Below the pieces are notes generated by a model. That model did not search any database, had not been told where the DNA came from, and saw nothing but the letters and a program-made list of their open reading frames with translations. A program made the translations under genes and the position numbers. DNA of 64,000 nt from contig OX104112.1 of NCBI GenBank assembly GCA_944474755.1, positions 84,953,756 through 85,017,755 on the forward strand, in the 5' to 3' direction. The stretch's first letter is position 1; each line of letters opens with the position of its first letter. Positions 1-13,556 of this stretch are shown one piece after another. This stretch comes from Limnoperna fortunei. Lineage: Eukaryota; Mollusca; Bivalvia; Mytilida; Modiolidae.

Positions 1-1499
1 TGAATACATTTTACGTGGACTGGTACGTTTGATAAATCATTTGTTTTTGTTAACTGGCTGGTCTTCAACAAGAACTGTATCCTGATGTGAACAACATTCT
101 ATAAAATGAAACACGGTTTGAAAACAAGTTTGTAAAGATGTGAACAACATTCTATAAAATGAAACACGAATTGAAACAAGTTTGTAAAGTATATGTATAA
201 AATAGTGCTATTTACTTAGGCTCAGTGCTGCAGCAATCGATTCAACATTCCAGTCTATAGTTTTCAGACCGTTTTTGTTAGCCCACCTGGCTGAAAGTAA
301 AGAGTGCTCTTGCCACTACTTCCCATCTGTTTTCCGTTTACTTTTTACGTCTTGATCTTCTGTAAAACTGTAAGGCCCTTTCGGGCAAGAATGGTGCTTG
401 ATATCATCTCTCCTCAAATGACCTCTGATACGCCAAGGTCTGTTAAAGGTTATCTTTGCAGGATTAGGTCCTTATTAAAGTCCTTGTTTTTGTGGTGAGC
501 TGAACACGCTTAAGTCTCCATTTGTAAGGAGACTTAAAGTAAACAGCTTATCGCTGTGTTTGTATTTGAATTATGCAAGAAAACACACTTCTGGAGAATT
601 TCATAATTTAAAATTACACAATTATAAGCATAAAAATCTCATCAAGGAAGGGAGTGACCATTCATTACATAACGTGATAAAGAACAATAACTTTCTTTAA
701 ATATTACAATCATTCTCAAGCCAAAAGGGGTGACGCTGAAAAAATGACTAACTAATGTTTTGATGACTGGAAGTGGTCCGCTATACCATTATTTGTTATT
801 TAAACAGGTCAAACCATATGAATAAACATAAAACAAAACTAGATCAAACCATATTTACAGATATGTAAAATTATAATTACTTTAAATTTTTGCCGTTCTT
901 TTCTATTGTTATGCAGTACTAAATTTCTGTTAAGTATTGTCAGACGTTTATCACAAATCAATCAGTCTCTACATATTAGTAAAACCAAGTTAATACAGGG
1001 AATGTAGGTACATGTACTTTTTGAAGGTTTGTCTAAACGACACGGAATTTTCTTTTTATGACTGACATAAGCGGATTTTGCGGTGCTTTTTATTATTTAT
1101 ATCGATATCTAATTCACTATTTTAAGAAGTTATCCTTAAACCCCGGTCTTAACGTATCCTCTTTCAATTGTTTATGTTTATTTGTACATATTGTGTGTTA
1201 TTGTGCAATCGCTTAATGAAATTCGTGTTGTTTCGTTTACATGTAATAACTGTTAATAATAAGTGTCAGTAGATACGTCCCAGATGACACATATAAATAA
1301 ATAAGAATTGTGTATGAAGATTCATTCTATTTATTTCATGAAAGTCAGCTCTAATTACTAGAAGCTTCTAGGAATTGTTTAGCCCAGTCGACAGTACTAA
1401 TATTTCTGTGATTTGCATACCTTTCTTAAAAACATGTATCTAGGCTACAGCTGATATGTATAAACAATCGTTAAATATTTCAAAAATAAACGATATGTA

Positions 1500-2310
1500 T
1501 ATCCTTGACCAGCTGTATCGTCCTTCGGCTGCGCCTTGGGCCAATAACTACGCTTGGGATCGGGCGTTGCCTAGGGTTAATACAGCTTCCCTTGGACATA
1601 ATACAGGTCAAATATGAAAACACCCATTTAATAACACTATATTTTTAACCAGTCGAGTAAAATACATTTAAAATTATCCATATAATATGCATCTAGTGAA
1701 CAAGCCCAATACCTAAAAAAACAGGCTCAATACAGAAAACAGGGCCTATACAGAAAAATACAGGCTCAATAAATTAAACAGGCCCTATTTCACTCCCGGT
1801 AATTCATATTTAAATAATCAATTCAAAAACAAACACATTCGTTTGCATTATGTAAATTTATTATTTGAACTTCACCATGTAGATAGATTTAAGTTGCAAG
1901 TCTTCCAGCTAACATTTGGGATAATAACGTACTACTTTTTAGGATAGATTAATGCCAACTTTAAGGTCAACATATAGATATTGATAGAGCAGACTTTTCA
2001 AGGGAAAAAATATCATTTTCACACTGAGGTTTTTTCATTTAAAACTTTGATGACCAAGAGAAGCCGTACTGGATCGAGCATAGCTATATAGGTCACAGAC
2101 AAAATAGAACTTAAATTTAATCAAATGATAAATAAAAGTGTCATTAAATGGGCGTTTTTATATTTATGTATTATGGGAAGCAGTATTGGGATCGGTTAGC
2201 ACTCGGCGTTGTCTCGGTCTAATACAGCTATCCTCAACCCAATACAGCTTCCCTTGTACATAATACAGATCAAATATTAGAACACCCATTTAAAACACTA
2301 TATTATTGTC
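1500..2310. repeat. Diverged direct repeat pair
   Basis: Segments near 1545-1650 and 2175-2300 share AATACAGCTTCCCTTG, ACATAATACAG and AACACCCATTTAA in the same order. The unit is a dispersed repeat of unknown class. Confidence 0.5.
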
Positions 2311-3825
2311 ATTTTTAAATTTGTACAATTCTTTTCTCATAAATATGACTACGACATGTGATTTTGTTTGGTAATAACTTCAAAATATAAAAAAAAAAAT
2401 AAATCCTTACGATGTATGATTAGGTAGTAAGTTTAGTGGAAGTGTTATCAATCAAAAAGTCGTATGTCAGTCCTTCTGTTCAACTATAGGGCATCTGATG
2501 TAATGTCCAGTCTGTTGTATGTGTATTAGTACATCCCCACATATTTTAGGTGGGTTTTTTCACACAGACAAGAGAAAGCTGGGCATTACTGCTCAATGCT
2601 TGTAAATATGATATACACAGTAAAAATTTTTTAACGATAACCGAAGTACCAAATAACTAAAGTATCATTTTGATTTAAAAAAAAGCACTGCACGTGTAAG
2701 GCAAATTATTAATGCAGAGTTCCGTACGTTTATTGTGTATCTTCGCAATTTAGAATTAATCAATTGCTGAAACGAAATTTTAAAAAGCACGGCATAGTTA
2801 ACATATAAGAAAAAGCCTAACTCTATATATTATAGGACAGTTCGCTTAGATCAATCTGCGTAGAATAGCGGTTAAATATGTATACAGGTAGTCATGACAC
2901 AGTTGTGACGATATTCTGACCATGTCGAATTGGGGGAATTATGTAATGGACGGGTTTTTTTTAAATTCCCATGTAAAAAGTTTAACGTCACAATATTTAA
3001 AAACAAATATTATTTTTTGTATATGTTTAGCGAAGCAAAACGTGGTAATATAACTTATGCCATAATTTGTTTGTATTCGTCATTCTACCTAAAGGGTTCT
3101 TTGTCAATCAGACTAGCTATTAAAATTTTCTTTTCGCCACAAATAAATATAGATGTTAGTCAGTATATTCTGGCATAAATAATAATATATGTTATTCGGG
3201 ATATTCACAGTGAATATGAACCCGTGTCCTATGTGAAGCCCAAATAACAATTTTATTCTGTTGAAGTCGTCTTGTATTAATATTCATTATATAATTCATA
3301 GATATAACCTTTCACATGATTGAAGACAAAATTTCGTTTTAACCACCAATGTTGAAGAACGGACCATCTAACGAATTTAAGCTAAAGATTACTGTACCTT
3401 ACCTGTTTCATGAATTAGTTTTTATTGTTATTATTATAATTATTTTATTATTATACACACTTGCAAATATTTTCAAATGTATTGTACTAGTATATAAAAC
3501 GGGAAAATGTTTGGTGTTATAGTTAAGTTAGTAGACCTGATAAATTTTTATTATTTAATTCCAACGAATCTTATCATCGCCTTGAAAATTTTTATAACCT
3601 TTATATTTTTGACGACTTTTTTTCCAATAAAACCTATGATAAATTTATCTTTCAAAGTCCTTCTGTTGACATTTTAGCAGACTATAAATTAATGTTATCT
3701 CCCTTGTTAAATTCACGACGAGTATCAGACGGAGATGTTGAACCTAAAACAAATAAATTATACAATGAATCGATTTTTTTTTAACACGGGCGCCGTCGAA
3801 ATTTAAGCAATTTATCCATACCTAT

Positions 3826-4016
3826 CAGTTGCGGATGCAAGGGGGGTCGTAAGGGGCGTACCCCCCTTAAAAAAAAGAAAGAAAAAAAAAGGGATTACAT
3901 TTTTGCATTTGGAGCTGGTTGTTATCCTCCCTGTTCTCTTTTTTCCTTTCCTTTTTTGAAGGGGGGGGGCGTACGCCCCTAACCCTTACGCCCCCTCCCC
4001 TGGATCCGCCACTGGT
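3826..4016. mobile_element. Non-autonomous DNA transposon (hAT-like TIRs)
   Basis: The left end (CAGTTGCGGATGCAAGGGGG) is an inverted match to the right end (read inward CAGTGGCGGATCCAGGGGAG). CAGTGGCGGATC-type ends are common in hAT elements. The interior has a second inverted block around GGGGCGTAC. I could not find a clean 8-bp target duplication. Confidence 0.6.
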
Positions 4017-4454
4017 AATACGGATGTGCGACCCGAATATTTTACCTCTCCAAAATATATGAATAGGTAGCTTTTTTCATTGAAAAATATATCATTGGGT
4101 AGTTGTAAATTATCTAAATATATAGTTGCCTCAATTTTCATCTTCAGGATGCCAAGCCTAAGCTAAGCATAGTGCTTTTACAAACAAAGTGTTCCATTAA
4201 CATCACTTGATCATTTTTAAAGTGAATGGACTAATTTGCCAAAGGAGATGTGCAGTAATAAAATATATGAATAGGTCTGATTTAATAATTCGATATATGA
4301 TTAGGTCCCGTTTTAAAACGACCAAAAATATATGAATAGTGTCGGTTTTAAAATCTCCGTCCGCAGACATGTACCTAAAATATCCTTAGTTACATCCCCG
4401 TGAGTATTGTACTAAAAATAACGTGCACTGTTTGTGTAGTGTCTATTTTGAAAT

Positions 4455-5734
4455 AGAGGCTCCCAGGGGCCTGTATCGCTCACCTGAACCTGAAACCAAA
4501 AAACCCCTTTTTATCCAGTGTTTCTTTCCTATAAGGAATTGCCGAATACTTCAGCAAAAGTCATTAATTTTGACCTTGTAAGGGAAATAACTATCAGCCG
4601 AAAACTCTCTTGACCCCCCCCCCTTTTTTCTATTTGAAGCCAACGTAGCTATTGATTAGTCAGCTGTCATGATTTGCACAATTTTCGTAGAAAACATCCT
4701 AAAGATGGTGTGTGCAATGTTTCCAGGCAGTCCTTTCATTGGTTAAAGAGAAGATTTTTTTTTAATAAATCAAAATTTATTAAAAAAATGTTCATGGAGA
4801 ATAATTCCTAAACGGTTCATCAGAAAATCTTGACCCTAAAGTCATTTTTGTAGCCCTCATAGAGCAGAACAATTAAGCAATGCTAACTTTTTCTCTAGTT
4901 CTAATGATTTTCAAGGTTTTGAGGCAAAAATGTCAAAAATAATCAATTTCAACAATTAAAGGGCAATAACTCCTATAAGGAGTCATCATACAACTCCGCA
5001 GTTTTCCTGTATCTGTTATACTTTTTGAACTTTAAGCCAAAAACTGTATTTTGACCCCACCACCCGTTCTATTTTTAGCCATGGAGGCCATGTTGGTTGG
5101 TTGCGGACATTTGACAGATGATGTGTACAGAGATTCAGAGCAGTACTTTCAGTGGTTTCATAGGAGAAGATTTAAAAAAATCAATGAAACCGATAAAAAA
5201 ACAGTTCAAGAAGAATAACTCTTAAACGGTTAATTAGACAATCTTGACTCGAAGCTATTCTTGTAGCTCTCATAGAGCAGAACAATTAAGCAATGCTAAC
5301 TTTTTCTCTAGTTCTAATAATTTTCAAGATTTTGAGGTAAAAATGGCAAAAATCATCAATTTCGACAATTAAGGCAATAACTCCTACAACGAGTCGTCAT
5401 ACAACTTAGACCCAACTGAGTGTTTTGTTGAGCTTTTGATTCTGAAGAAAGAAGGTCTCTTCGGTTTTCCTGTATCTGTTATACTTTTTGAACTATAAGC
5501 CAAAAACTGTATTTTTACCCCTGTTCTATTTTTAGCCATGGTGGCCATGTTGGTTGGTATGAGGCAATGATTTGTGCAAACTTGGTAGAGTACATTTTAC
5601 TTATGTATGCAAAGTTTCAAAGCAATCCCTTCAGTGGTTTTGGAGGAGAAAATTTTTAAAGAAAAGTTAACGACGACGACGACGGACGCCAGGGGATGGC
5701 AATAGCTCGCATGACCCTTCGGGTCAGGTGAGCT
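4455..5734 (+). mobile_element. Hairpin-ended element A
   Basis: The 5' end has a near-palindrome (AGGCTCCCAGGGGCCT) then CGCTCACCTGA. The interior carries two direct copies of a unit about 410 bp long (TAGAGCAGAACAATTAAG... at about 4860 and 5273). A short GAC run precedes the 3' end, which is the hairpin TGACCC-TTC-GGGTCA followed by GGTGAGCT, the inverse of the 5' CTCACC. No coding capacity. Confidence 0.75.
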
Positions 5735-6290
5735 AAAAATGAGAATGAGCATTGTATTGTTAGTAGTGTAGTGATATTATTAGTCCATTAAGTTAATTTA
5801 TTTTTATTTATATTAAAGTTTCTAAATATTATTGTGTCTCTTATTCCTCTGCTTCTGCATTTTATGTAAACTTGACAAAAATACGAAACATTAGTTAACA
5901 AACAACTGTGTAACATTTCTACAACTCAAATTCGGTGTTTTAAAATAAACAAAACAAAACAACAACAAAAAATACTATGTGATGACAGACATATCATTGC
6001 ATTTATCAATCATATATATTACATCACATGTATCAATCATTTGTTAAATTTATATCAAACAGAAGACCTATTAAAAAATATTTGAAAATAAACTTAACAA
6101 AACAGTGGTTAAAATATATTTTGCATTTAATTTATCATTATTATATAAAACATCATATATAAATATATGCATCAAACATAGGACGCTGGAACCCAGGGAG
6201 AACAGGTGTTAGGGTGAACAGGTACTAGGGCGAACGCTGATTGGATGTACTTTCATCCATGAGTTTACGAGTTACTTTCCGGAAAAAAAC
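5735..6290. other. Spacer between elements A and B
   Basis: AT-rich DNA with no gene or repeat that I recognise. Confidence 0.4.
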
Positions 6291-7817
6291 TAGAGGCTCC
6301 CAGAAGCATGTAATCTCTCACCTGGAACACAAATGACATCAACTTTATTTAAAATTTAAAATTAAAAAGTACAATAACTCATATAAGGTGTCACAGACGA
6401 TTTCTGAAAATGAAATGAATAAATAATTGTAATTGGCAGTTTAACTATATGTGTTATAGACTTGAATTTATAACACAAAACCTGATTATGTCCAAATTCG
6501 GAATTAAAGGCAATAACTCATGTTAAGAGTCCTCTAACAATTTTGAACTAAGCAATGATTTGTAGGCCTTACTTTGTTGATTTTGGGCAATTTACAGTTA
6601 TATTCTAGCTGTTATGGCATTTAAGTTACGGGGCAAACATGACAAATTCCAAAAAAAGTTTTCTATTAAAGGGCAATAACTCCTATATGGAGTTATCTAA
6701 CAATGTCAGACCAATAGAGTGAAATGTATTGCTGATCATTTTTGCTTTTTACAGTTTCACTCTAGCTATGATAGTTTTCAACTTATTGTAAAAAATGAAA
6801 AAAATTCAAATATCGTCATCAAAGAGCAATAACTCATACAGTAAGCCATAACACAACTTCACACTAATAGCAACTATTGAAGACCTTAATGTGCTGATAA
6901 TTTGAAGTGACGGTTTTCTTAGGCAGAATTTTACTGCCGTTATAATCCGAAGTTAGTTTTGTGATTTGTCGGATTAACGGAAGAATTCAGTCCTATTCCT
7001 CGTAATGAAGCAAATAAAAAATTCTAATTTCGGTCTATTTATACAAAATTCCAACATAATATTCATCTTCTTTACGTTATTAAAGCTTTATTTAAACATT
7101 GCGAAACAAACGGGAAACGATCTTTATTGAAGAAATTTCTTTTTTCGTCTTAGAAGACAAACGTGGAAATGCTATGTTGATCATTTTTTCGTATATGGAT
7201 AATGTGACCTAATTTTATTGTAAACGTGCTAATTTGCAAAAAACCATTCCGTAGTAAGAATCCAGTAATTTACATATGTATTACCCAAGATGCAACACGC
7301 CATTCAGTTTCGGGGTTCTCAATGTTTTTCATGTAGTAAACGTAATCAAAAAGAGACAGGAATATCTAATAATGATCTATTTTAAACACAAAACCGACAA
7401 AAAATGGTGACACTATCGAAAGATATCAAGTTCGACCACGTCTGACTGTATATGCAACTTCTTTTGGACATCAAATTGCCGGGAGTGATTCACTCCCGCT
7501 CTGCTACATTACGAGTAATGGGACTAAATTCGTACCATCGCCAAACGAGGGTACGATTATTCGTTCTACGGTTTTTCTCTATAGCTATTACAATTTTTGA
7601 GATATTACTTCAAACGGGCGTTGACACCAATGTTCTATTTTTAGTAACAGCGACCATCTTTGTCCGTTGACACCTTGGGTACAATTAGAAACTAGGAACC
7701 CTAAGGATGATTGTGACCAATTCCAGTAGTTTCAGAGGGAAAGATTTTTAAAACAGTTTATGACGAAGTTTACAAGTTATGGCAAAAGCTCGCATGAACC
7801 TTTGGTTCAGGAGAGTT
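6291..7817 (+). mobile_element. Hairpin-ended element B (degenerate)
   Basis: It starts TAGAGGCTCC with CTCTCACCTGGA after it and ends with hairpin TGAACC-TTT-GGTTCA then GGAGAGTTAA. The interior has diverged copies of a 150-165 bp monomer built around GGCAATAACTC. It is the same family as element E. Confidence 0.7.
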
Positions 7818-8309
7818 AAAACCAGAAAGATAAAAAAATAACGTAGTTAGAGCTAAATATAGTTCTTTTATACTGCACGTCTACTATTCACCGCATATAT
7901 CTATATATTATTTTTTAAGTAAACAATGTTGTAGTTATCAAGTTATTCTCTTGAACAGCATGTCGAAAGAACAAACAGACGAAAAACTAACTAACAACAC
8001 TTAAAAATTAACATGGGTGGCTTAATGGTTCATATTCTCTGCACTTCTGCTAATCACCAGGTAAGTACATATACTCACTCAAAATAAAAACGCAACATAC
8101 AAATTTTTGTTTACTTCATATATTATTTTAACAAGTTATCATATAAATAATTGATACAGAAATGTAAAAATTGGCACTCTTCTTGCTCATGAGTTATTTT
8201 ACAATGGAATAAAACATCTTGTCGCATATTGTCAATAAATCACGCAAAAATATCAGTATATGTTGTTCCCACCATCAGCCCTTACTCTTTTTGGCATGGA
8301 TTAAATTAA

Positions 8310-9190
8310 AAGTTGAGTACGAACACGCGGTATCCTTTGCCACTCATACTGAAGTGCCTGCTCTAATTGTTGCAGATTTTGCGGCGGTGGTTGTCGTTGG
8401 CGCACGCGCCGATGCAGTTCATCCCACAGATGTTCAATTGGGTTAAGATCTGGAGATCGTGATGGCCAACGGATCACATTGACATTCTGTAGCTCTATAA
8501 AAATCTACTGTTACACGTGCTGTATGTGGTCGGGCATTGTCGTGTTGAAAAATTTCTCTTTGAATGTCAATTATGGGCAATAAATGAGGCCGTATAATTT
8601 CGTCTCTATACCTAACAGCGTTAAGATTGTCTTGGATATGTATCAGCTGTGTGTTCCTAGCGGCCCACATCAGAACACTGCCTAAATGGTCTCTTTCTAT
8701 AACACAGCTTTGCGCAAAACGTTCATTTCGGCGCCTGTACATTCGTATGCGACCATCTCGCTTTCAAGCTGTCAACGTGACTCATCGCCAACCACATTCT
8801 TCTCCAGTTCTGTAAATTCCATACACGAACGGTAGTACACCATCTAACCCTTGCTCGGCGGTGTAGGCGTCTCAGTGTTGCTGCGACGTAAGGTCTACTT
8901 GCCCGCAATCCTTGAGAGCGTTACCGATCGCTTTCTGTCTGTGGTGATATACAGCACAACCCATGGACGTTTACAGCTGTCACAGTTCTGCTGCAGCAAT
9001 AGTCCTGTTCCGTAGATGGAATAATCTAATGTAACGATCCTGCGCCCAAGTTGTAACACGCGGACGCCTTGAACGTAGTCAGTCTGTTGTAGTACCAAGC
9101 TGCTGCTAGCGTCTCCAAAGGCGTGAAATTGCGCTACGATGAAAGTTGTACGTTCTGGCAACAGCATTCTGTGATTCCCTGATTCGATTG
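8310..9190 (-). pseudogene. Tc1/mariner-type transposase pseudogene
   Basis: On the minus strand, in order, broken frames give a helix-turn-helix-like part (AVARTYNFHRSAISRLWRR), RPRVTTWAQDRYIRLFHLRN, then ASRPYVAATLRRLHRRARVRW, RRRNERFAQSCVIERD, VLMWAA, QHDNARPHTARV (with the second catalytic Asp) and PDLNPIEHLWDELHRRVRQR (third catalytic acid as Glu, a DDE arrangement). At least two frameshifts and several stops break it, so it is inactive. The parts and their order are diagnostic of the Tc1 group. Confidence 0.88.
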
Positions 9191-9310
9191 ATTGGTTGGA
9201 TGTTTGCTTTACGCTCAACGAGAAGTACTCAGCTATATTCAGGGCCGGGAAAGAGTTAACAAACAATAAATCAATGGAAAAAGAGGTGAGATGGGACACA
9301 GGGAACAAAA
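9178..9310 (-). mobile_element. SINE 3' fragment inside the Tc1-like element
   Basis: It reads on the minus strand as GGTGAGATGGGACACAGGG... CAGCTATATTC ... ending in a CAATCAATCGAATC tail. It is a relative of the copy at 34690-34830. Confidence 0.6.
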
Positions 9311-9479
9311 TTTTGACTGCCACTGGAAAAGTATGTAGTACTGGATAGGGTCGGAGAATTTAGCCATTTGTAGCGGCTACAATGAGCCTACTCTTTTTCG
9401 AAGTCTACAAAAGGGATCTTTATTGTGCGTGGCACTCTCCAAACACGTTACCCACTATGGTCCGCGGTCAGGCTTTCCG

Positions 9480-9520
9480 TATTATGACCTGACAACCCCC
9501 CCCTCCCCCCCCCCCCAAAG
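9480..9520 (+). repeat. C-rich homopolymer tract
   Basis: Interrupted runs of C (9488-9516) lie in an otherwise AT-rich region. Confidence 0.8.
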
Positions 9521-12500
9521 CATATGCAACTATTAGCGACATCACGTGACTTATGTGACGTATCTTTGTCAGCCATATTGGATATTTCACTCAATGAAAA
9601 ATCAATGGGACGATTTAAAAAACGCCGATATCTTGTTAAATAAATAACATATATATGTTTTGCACATTGTTCCAAGTTCTACAGTCTCTTATCTTTCGAA
9701 TGATATAAATTTTATCAGTTTAAATTACTTGCAAAATACTTCCCATTTTGTTTGAAAAAAAGCCTTATTTTCTGCCTTCTGGTTACATTGTTTCAATGGG
9801 AAATTGTCAAATGTGCTCCACTTTTGACGTAAATTGCATAAATACAGTTCGTATAAACATAGTTTTGCACATATATACAAATAGTAGACATATTGATGTA
9901 TTTAATTTTCACATTTTTAACACTTTAATTTTTGATCTTAATACTTCCCATTTCATTTGAAATTAGCTCATTTTACAATTTTTAACATGGCGGAGTTCAG
10001 ACCACGTGGTTCAGATGTGTGGTATTTTTGGCTGTGTGCCGGAATGCCAACATTTTGAAAGATCAAAGAACATTGTAGGCTCTCATTAGTGAGGATTAAG
10101 GGGTCCCCCATACAGGGTAATTAAACTGTAAAGGTAAAAAGTGTAATATTGTACTGTGGTAATGAATTATATTGAGTTATAGTATTTTGTATATTTGCAT
10201 TGTGAATTCAAAAATTCTGCCTTCAGTCAATAAATACTTAACAAAATTATAAATTTTTTACAACAGATTTTAAGAAATATTATGCATAAAAATAGATATA
10301 AATAGATATTTGTATATTTTCAAAGAATATATTTTGAATATATTTTTTATAATTTTATTTTATCACTATAAATACATTCATTTATAGCAAAATATAACAA
10401 ACAGGTAATAATAAGAAACGTTGTGGGTAACTTAAGGTGTCTTCTTGCGTCGGGCTGTGTACAGTATTGATTTTGCAGACTTGAATGTCGGTATCTTCTC
10501 ATCTTGCCATAACCATGATTTACTTTTATTGTTGCTAAAAGTATTTAGTAGGGGTATTTATACCAAGAACCCAAAGCTCGTTTAGTTGAAAACATATGTT
10601 ACAGATCTTCTTTTCAACTAAAATATTTATTTATTATTTAATTTACTTAAATAGCATAGTAATAATAAGTTTTAAATACATGTAATTTTAAATTCATGAC
10701 AAAAACACAATTTTTATTACAATTTTTTTATTAATTTCATTTTTCTCTGTTGCACATTTGTATGATTATACCCAATTTAATTACACGAATAATCAACACC
10801 CCTTGTTGTACCCCTTTTTAACCACTAAAACAACAAAACTTAATTATGTGATTTTAAAAATGTTGGCATTCCAGGAACATAATTATGGTTTAATTATATC
10901 TCAGAAATTCGTAACATGTTTAATTTAGATGTATATATTTCAATAATTAAATTTAAAAAAATTAAGAGAATTTGACAAACAAAATACTGTCTTTAGAAAA
11001 AAAAAACTGCAATTGCATTGTCTTGAATTGAAAATGTGGTATTGAACTTTGTGATAAACATTTATAAAGTATTTATGTAAAAGATAATTACACAAATATC
11101 CCCATTTTGGGCGCATTTTTCTTAGTCATAAAGGTAATCAAAATTCAAGTTTTAATGAATAAGCTGTTCAATAAACATCCTGTACAGAGAATACAAGTTT
11201 ATGGCAGTACAAGCTTTATCAGGAAGACACAGCATGGGTTATATTTCAATACATTAAAGGTGTTCTAAATAACACATATGTCATAAATGTTTATTAGGTA
11301 ACCATAATTCATTTATAATTTTAATGAATTATAAACTATTGTAGTATTTTTGGAGTATAAAAAAAATAATGAAGCCACAGGGAAACAACAATAAACGAGG
11401 AACTCCATAAATGATAAAGATAAAAATACAAGTATATTTAAAAGATGGAAAATATTGTCAAATATTAATAATATATTAAAAAATATACAATATTTTTATT
11501 AAAAATTGTAGCAGTTTGATATATTATAAAATTTTGGTGTTAATGATACACAACAGTCGTTCGTTGATAAACAGAGTTATCGAACCTAATTATGACAGTA
11601 ATAGTTGCATATGAGAGGGTCTACCCTATCCAACACCCGGGGACGCACTGGGCTGCTCTGTGGGTCGAGACCTGGGAACCCTCCCAGTATGGTCCCAGGG
11701 CATAGATTCGACCGACAGCGATGTTCCGGGTAGCAGCATCTAACCTTTGCACAGCGTCACCTGATCAGAATTTTATTTTACTAATGCAGTCAAGAAAAGA
11801 AATAGCGGGGTTTTATACCGATTGTCAGAGTTACAAAATATCCATGATTTGCACGTGAAAGTCGACCCTGTTTTTAGCCATGCTCAATTCAGTGTGTTCC
11901 AGATTTCGACCAGTCGGTCGCGGGTGGTGAACTTAAATACTTTCACATGGAAACCTTTAAGGTTAAATGATGTTGTGTATATATATATTTGAATATTTAT
12001 AGGTTATTTGTCCGCAAAAAAAAAGATTTGAAAAATGTATCCTAAGTTGCGTTTCTTTTTTGAGTGAGTATATATACTAAGTAGTTTTCAGTTATTTTCT
12101 GGACACAAAGCAATATATCTTGTGACATTGTTAGTAAATATGTTCGTGAATATATGGGTTTGAAGATGTTCTGGACAAAAACAGAATAACGGCAAGAGAA
12201 GATTTGGGTTAGCATAATACTTAAATGGAAATACATCAACTTTGTACGACATTTCAGCTCAAATTTAACTAATATTTCTATCAGTTATCTTAGTTCCTAA
12301 CAGTACAAGTCAGCATGATTGTGTGGTCTGTAGGAACTGAAGTACAATACTTTGAATACTCTCTGCTTTGCTACAACAAACAAGCAGCTGCCAGGAGTAT
12401 TTTGTGTAACCTCAATACTGGATCTGGTGAACATGCATAAAGTAAATCTAGAAAACTTGTTGCTTATGAACAGGATATTATGGAACTGTTACAACACCAG

Positions 12501-12579
12501 ACGACTCTTTCAAAAAAGGCATGCGACCGGTCACAAGTTTTGTTTCCTTTATTTGTGCATATAAAGTCGTTGTTTCTGT

Positions 12580-12745
12580 TTGATTGATGTTTAATGCCAC
12601 TTTCATTGTCCATTTTTTAGTATGGAGGAAGCCGGAGTACCAGAAAAAAACCCAGACCTTCCTTAATAAATGGCAGTCCTTGTCAATTAAGATTGGAGTC
12701 AAGTACACTTTGCCCTCAGTGTGTGTTAAACCTTGCATTCATTGT
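12580..12745 (-). mobile_element. SINE fragment, minus orientation
   Basis: It carries TTAATGCCACTTTCA, GGAAGCCGGAGTACC and CAGTCCTTGTCAATTAAG, matching the body of the full-length copy at 56603-56860. The tRNA-like head is decayed. Confidence 0.65.
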
Positions 12746-12989
12746 ATGTTATTTGCAACTTCAAAAGATGGAACTTTTTTATTCCACCCCTTCACCCTGA
12801 AAAAATGTCAAATCATGGTTTTTAGTTGTCTTGTTAAATAAAGGTGATAAACAAAACATTTCTAATATTTCAAATTTGAACTTGACAAATATTTGATCTC
12901 TCTTTGGCTGGTTTTAAAATTTTAGGTCACTGGGAAAACTCGAGCTTATGATTGTTTGTTTGTTTGAATAGGCTCTGTGGCTGCTTTCT

Positions 12990-13200
12990 GTTTTTAATCA
13001 GCTGTATCATGGCATTGGTTGAGGAAGCATTAGTACCAACAGAAAACCTCAATCTTAGGCAGGAAAATTGACAATCCTTGTCAATTAAGGGTGGATTCAA
13101 ACATTCTGCCCACAGTAAGGCTCAACCCCCAACACAGTGATCAATAGTAGATAACTAACTACTTTAACCAAACAGCTACCAAAGCACATCTCAGGCTTAT
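12990..13200 (-). mobile_element. SINE fragment, minus orientation, diverged
   Basis: It has ACAATCCTTGTCAATTAAGG, a decayed box B region (GGCTCAACCCCC) and GTGATCAATAGTAGA, in the same order as in the other SINE copies. Confidence 0.6.
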
Positions 13201-13556
13201 GACATCATCCAGAAGCCAAGAGTTGATGCAGCCTGTCCACCCTATATCAAACCAGTAGTCAAGTTCAATTTAATAGTAACTTCTAGTAACACATTTTAGG
13301 TGAAAAATCTGACGATTCTGTTTGTGAAATACAAAAAAGAGTAGAATTCTTAATACAAGAACCTGGTGAGTGAGATACTACACCTGAAACTTCACCAACA
13401 ATTTGCTAACAAAACAATATCCTTAAATTACAAAATGTGTATGAGGATGATGGACTGACAGAAAGACAGACTGAGTAAATCAGTGCTGAAATACTACTAA
13501 AGACATAGCATTCATCAAAATAACCCTAAATACTTAAATGCTTCAAATGACCTTAA

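Larger units (their letters stand above)
1..4454. other. Intergenic AT-rich DNA without a recognisable gene
   Basis: Only short open frames are present, none with a recognised domain or splice-supported continuation. The stretch holds a diverged repeat pair (about 1500-1800 and 2170-2310) and one small TIR element (3826-4016). Confidence 0.5.
8073..12073 (-). mobile_element. Tc1-like transposon, degenerate and enlarged by insertions
   Basis: The left end (TATACTCACTCAAAATAAA then ACGCAAC) is an inverted match to the right end near 12045-12073 (GTTGCGTTTC then TTTTGAGTGAGTATA). TA-rich flanks fit TA target sites. The transposase remnant sits at the left. The 4.0 kb length exceeds a normal 1.6 kb Tc1 element, so about 2.5 kb (at least one SINE plus AT-rich DNA) was probably inserted between the transposase and the right end. 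Confidence 0.65.

Noticed and set aside
11600..11770. Minus-strand resemblance to a Tc1 transposase N-terminus (QRLDAATRNIAV)
   Set aside because: The true N-terminal part is contiguous with the rest at 9040-9190, and this segment soon becomes unlike transposase. Probably chance or another repeat.
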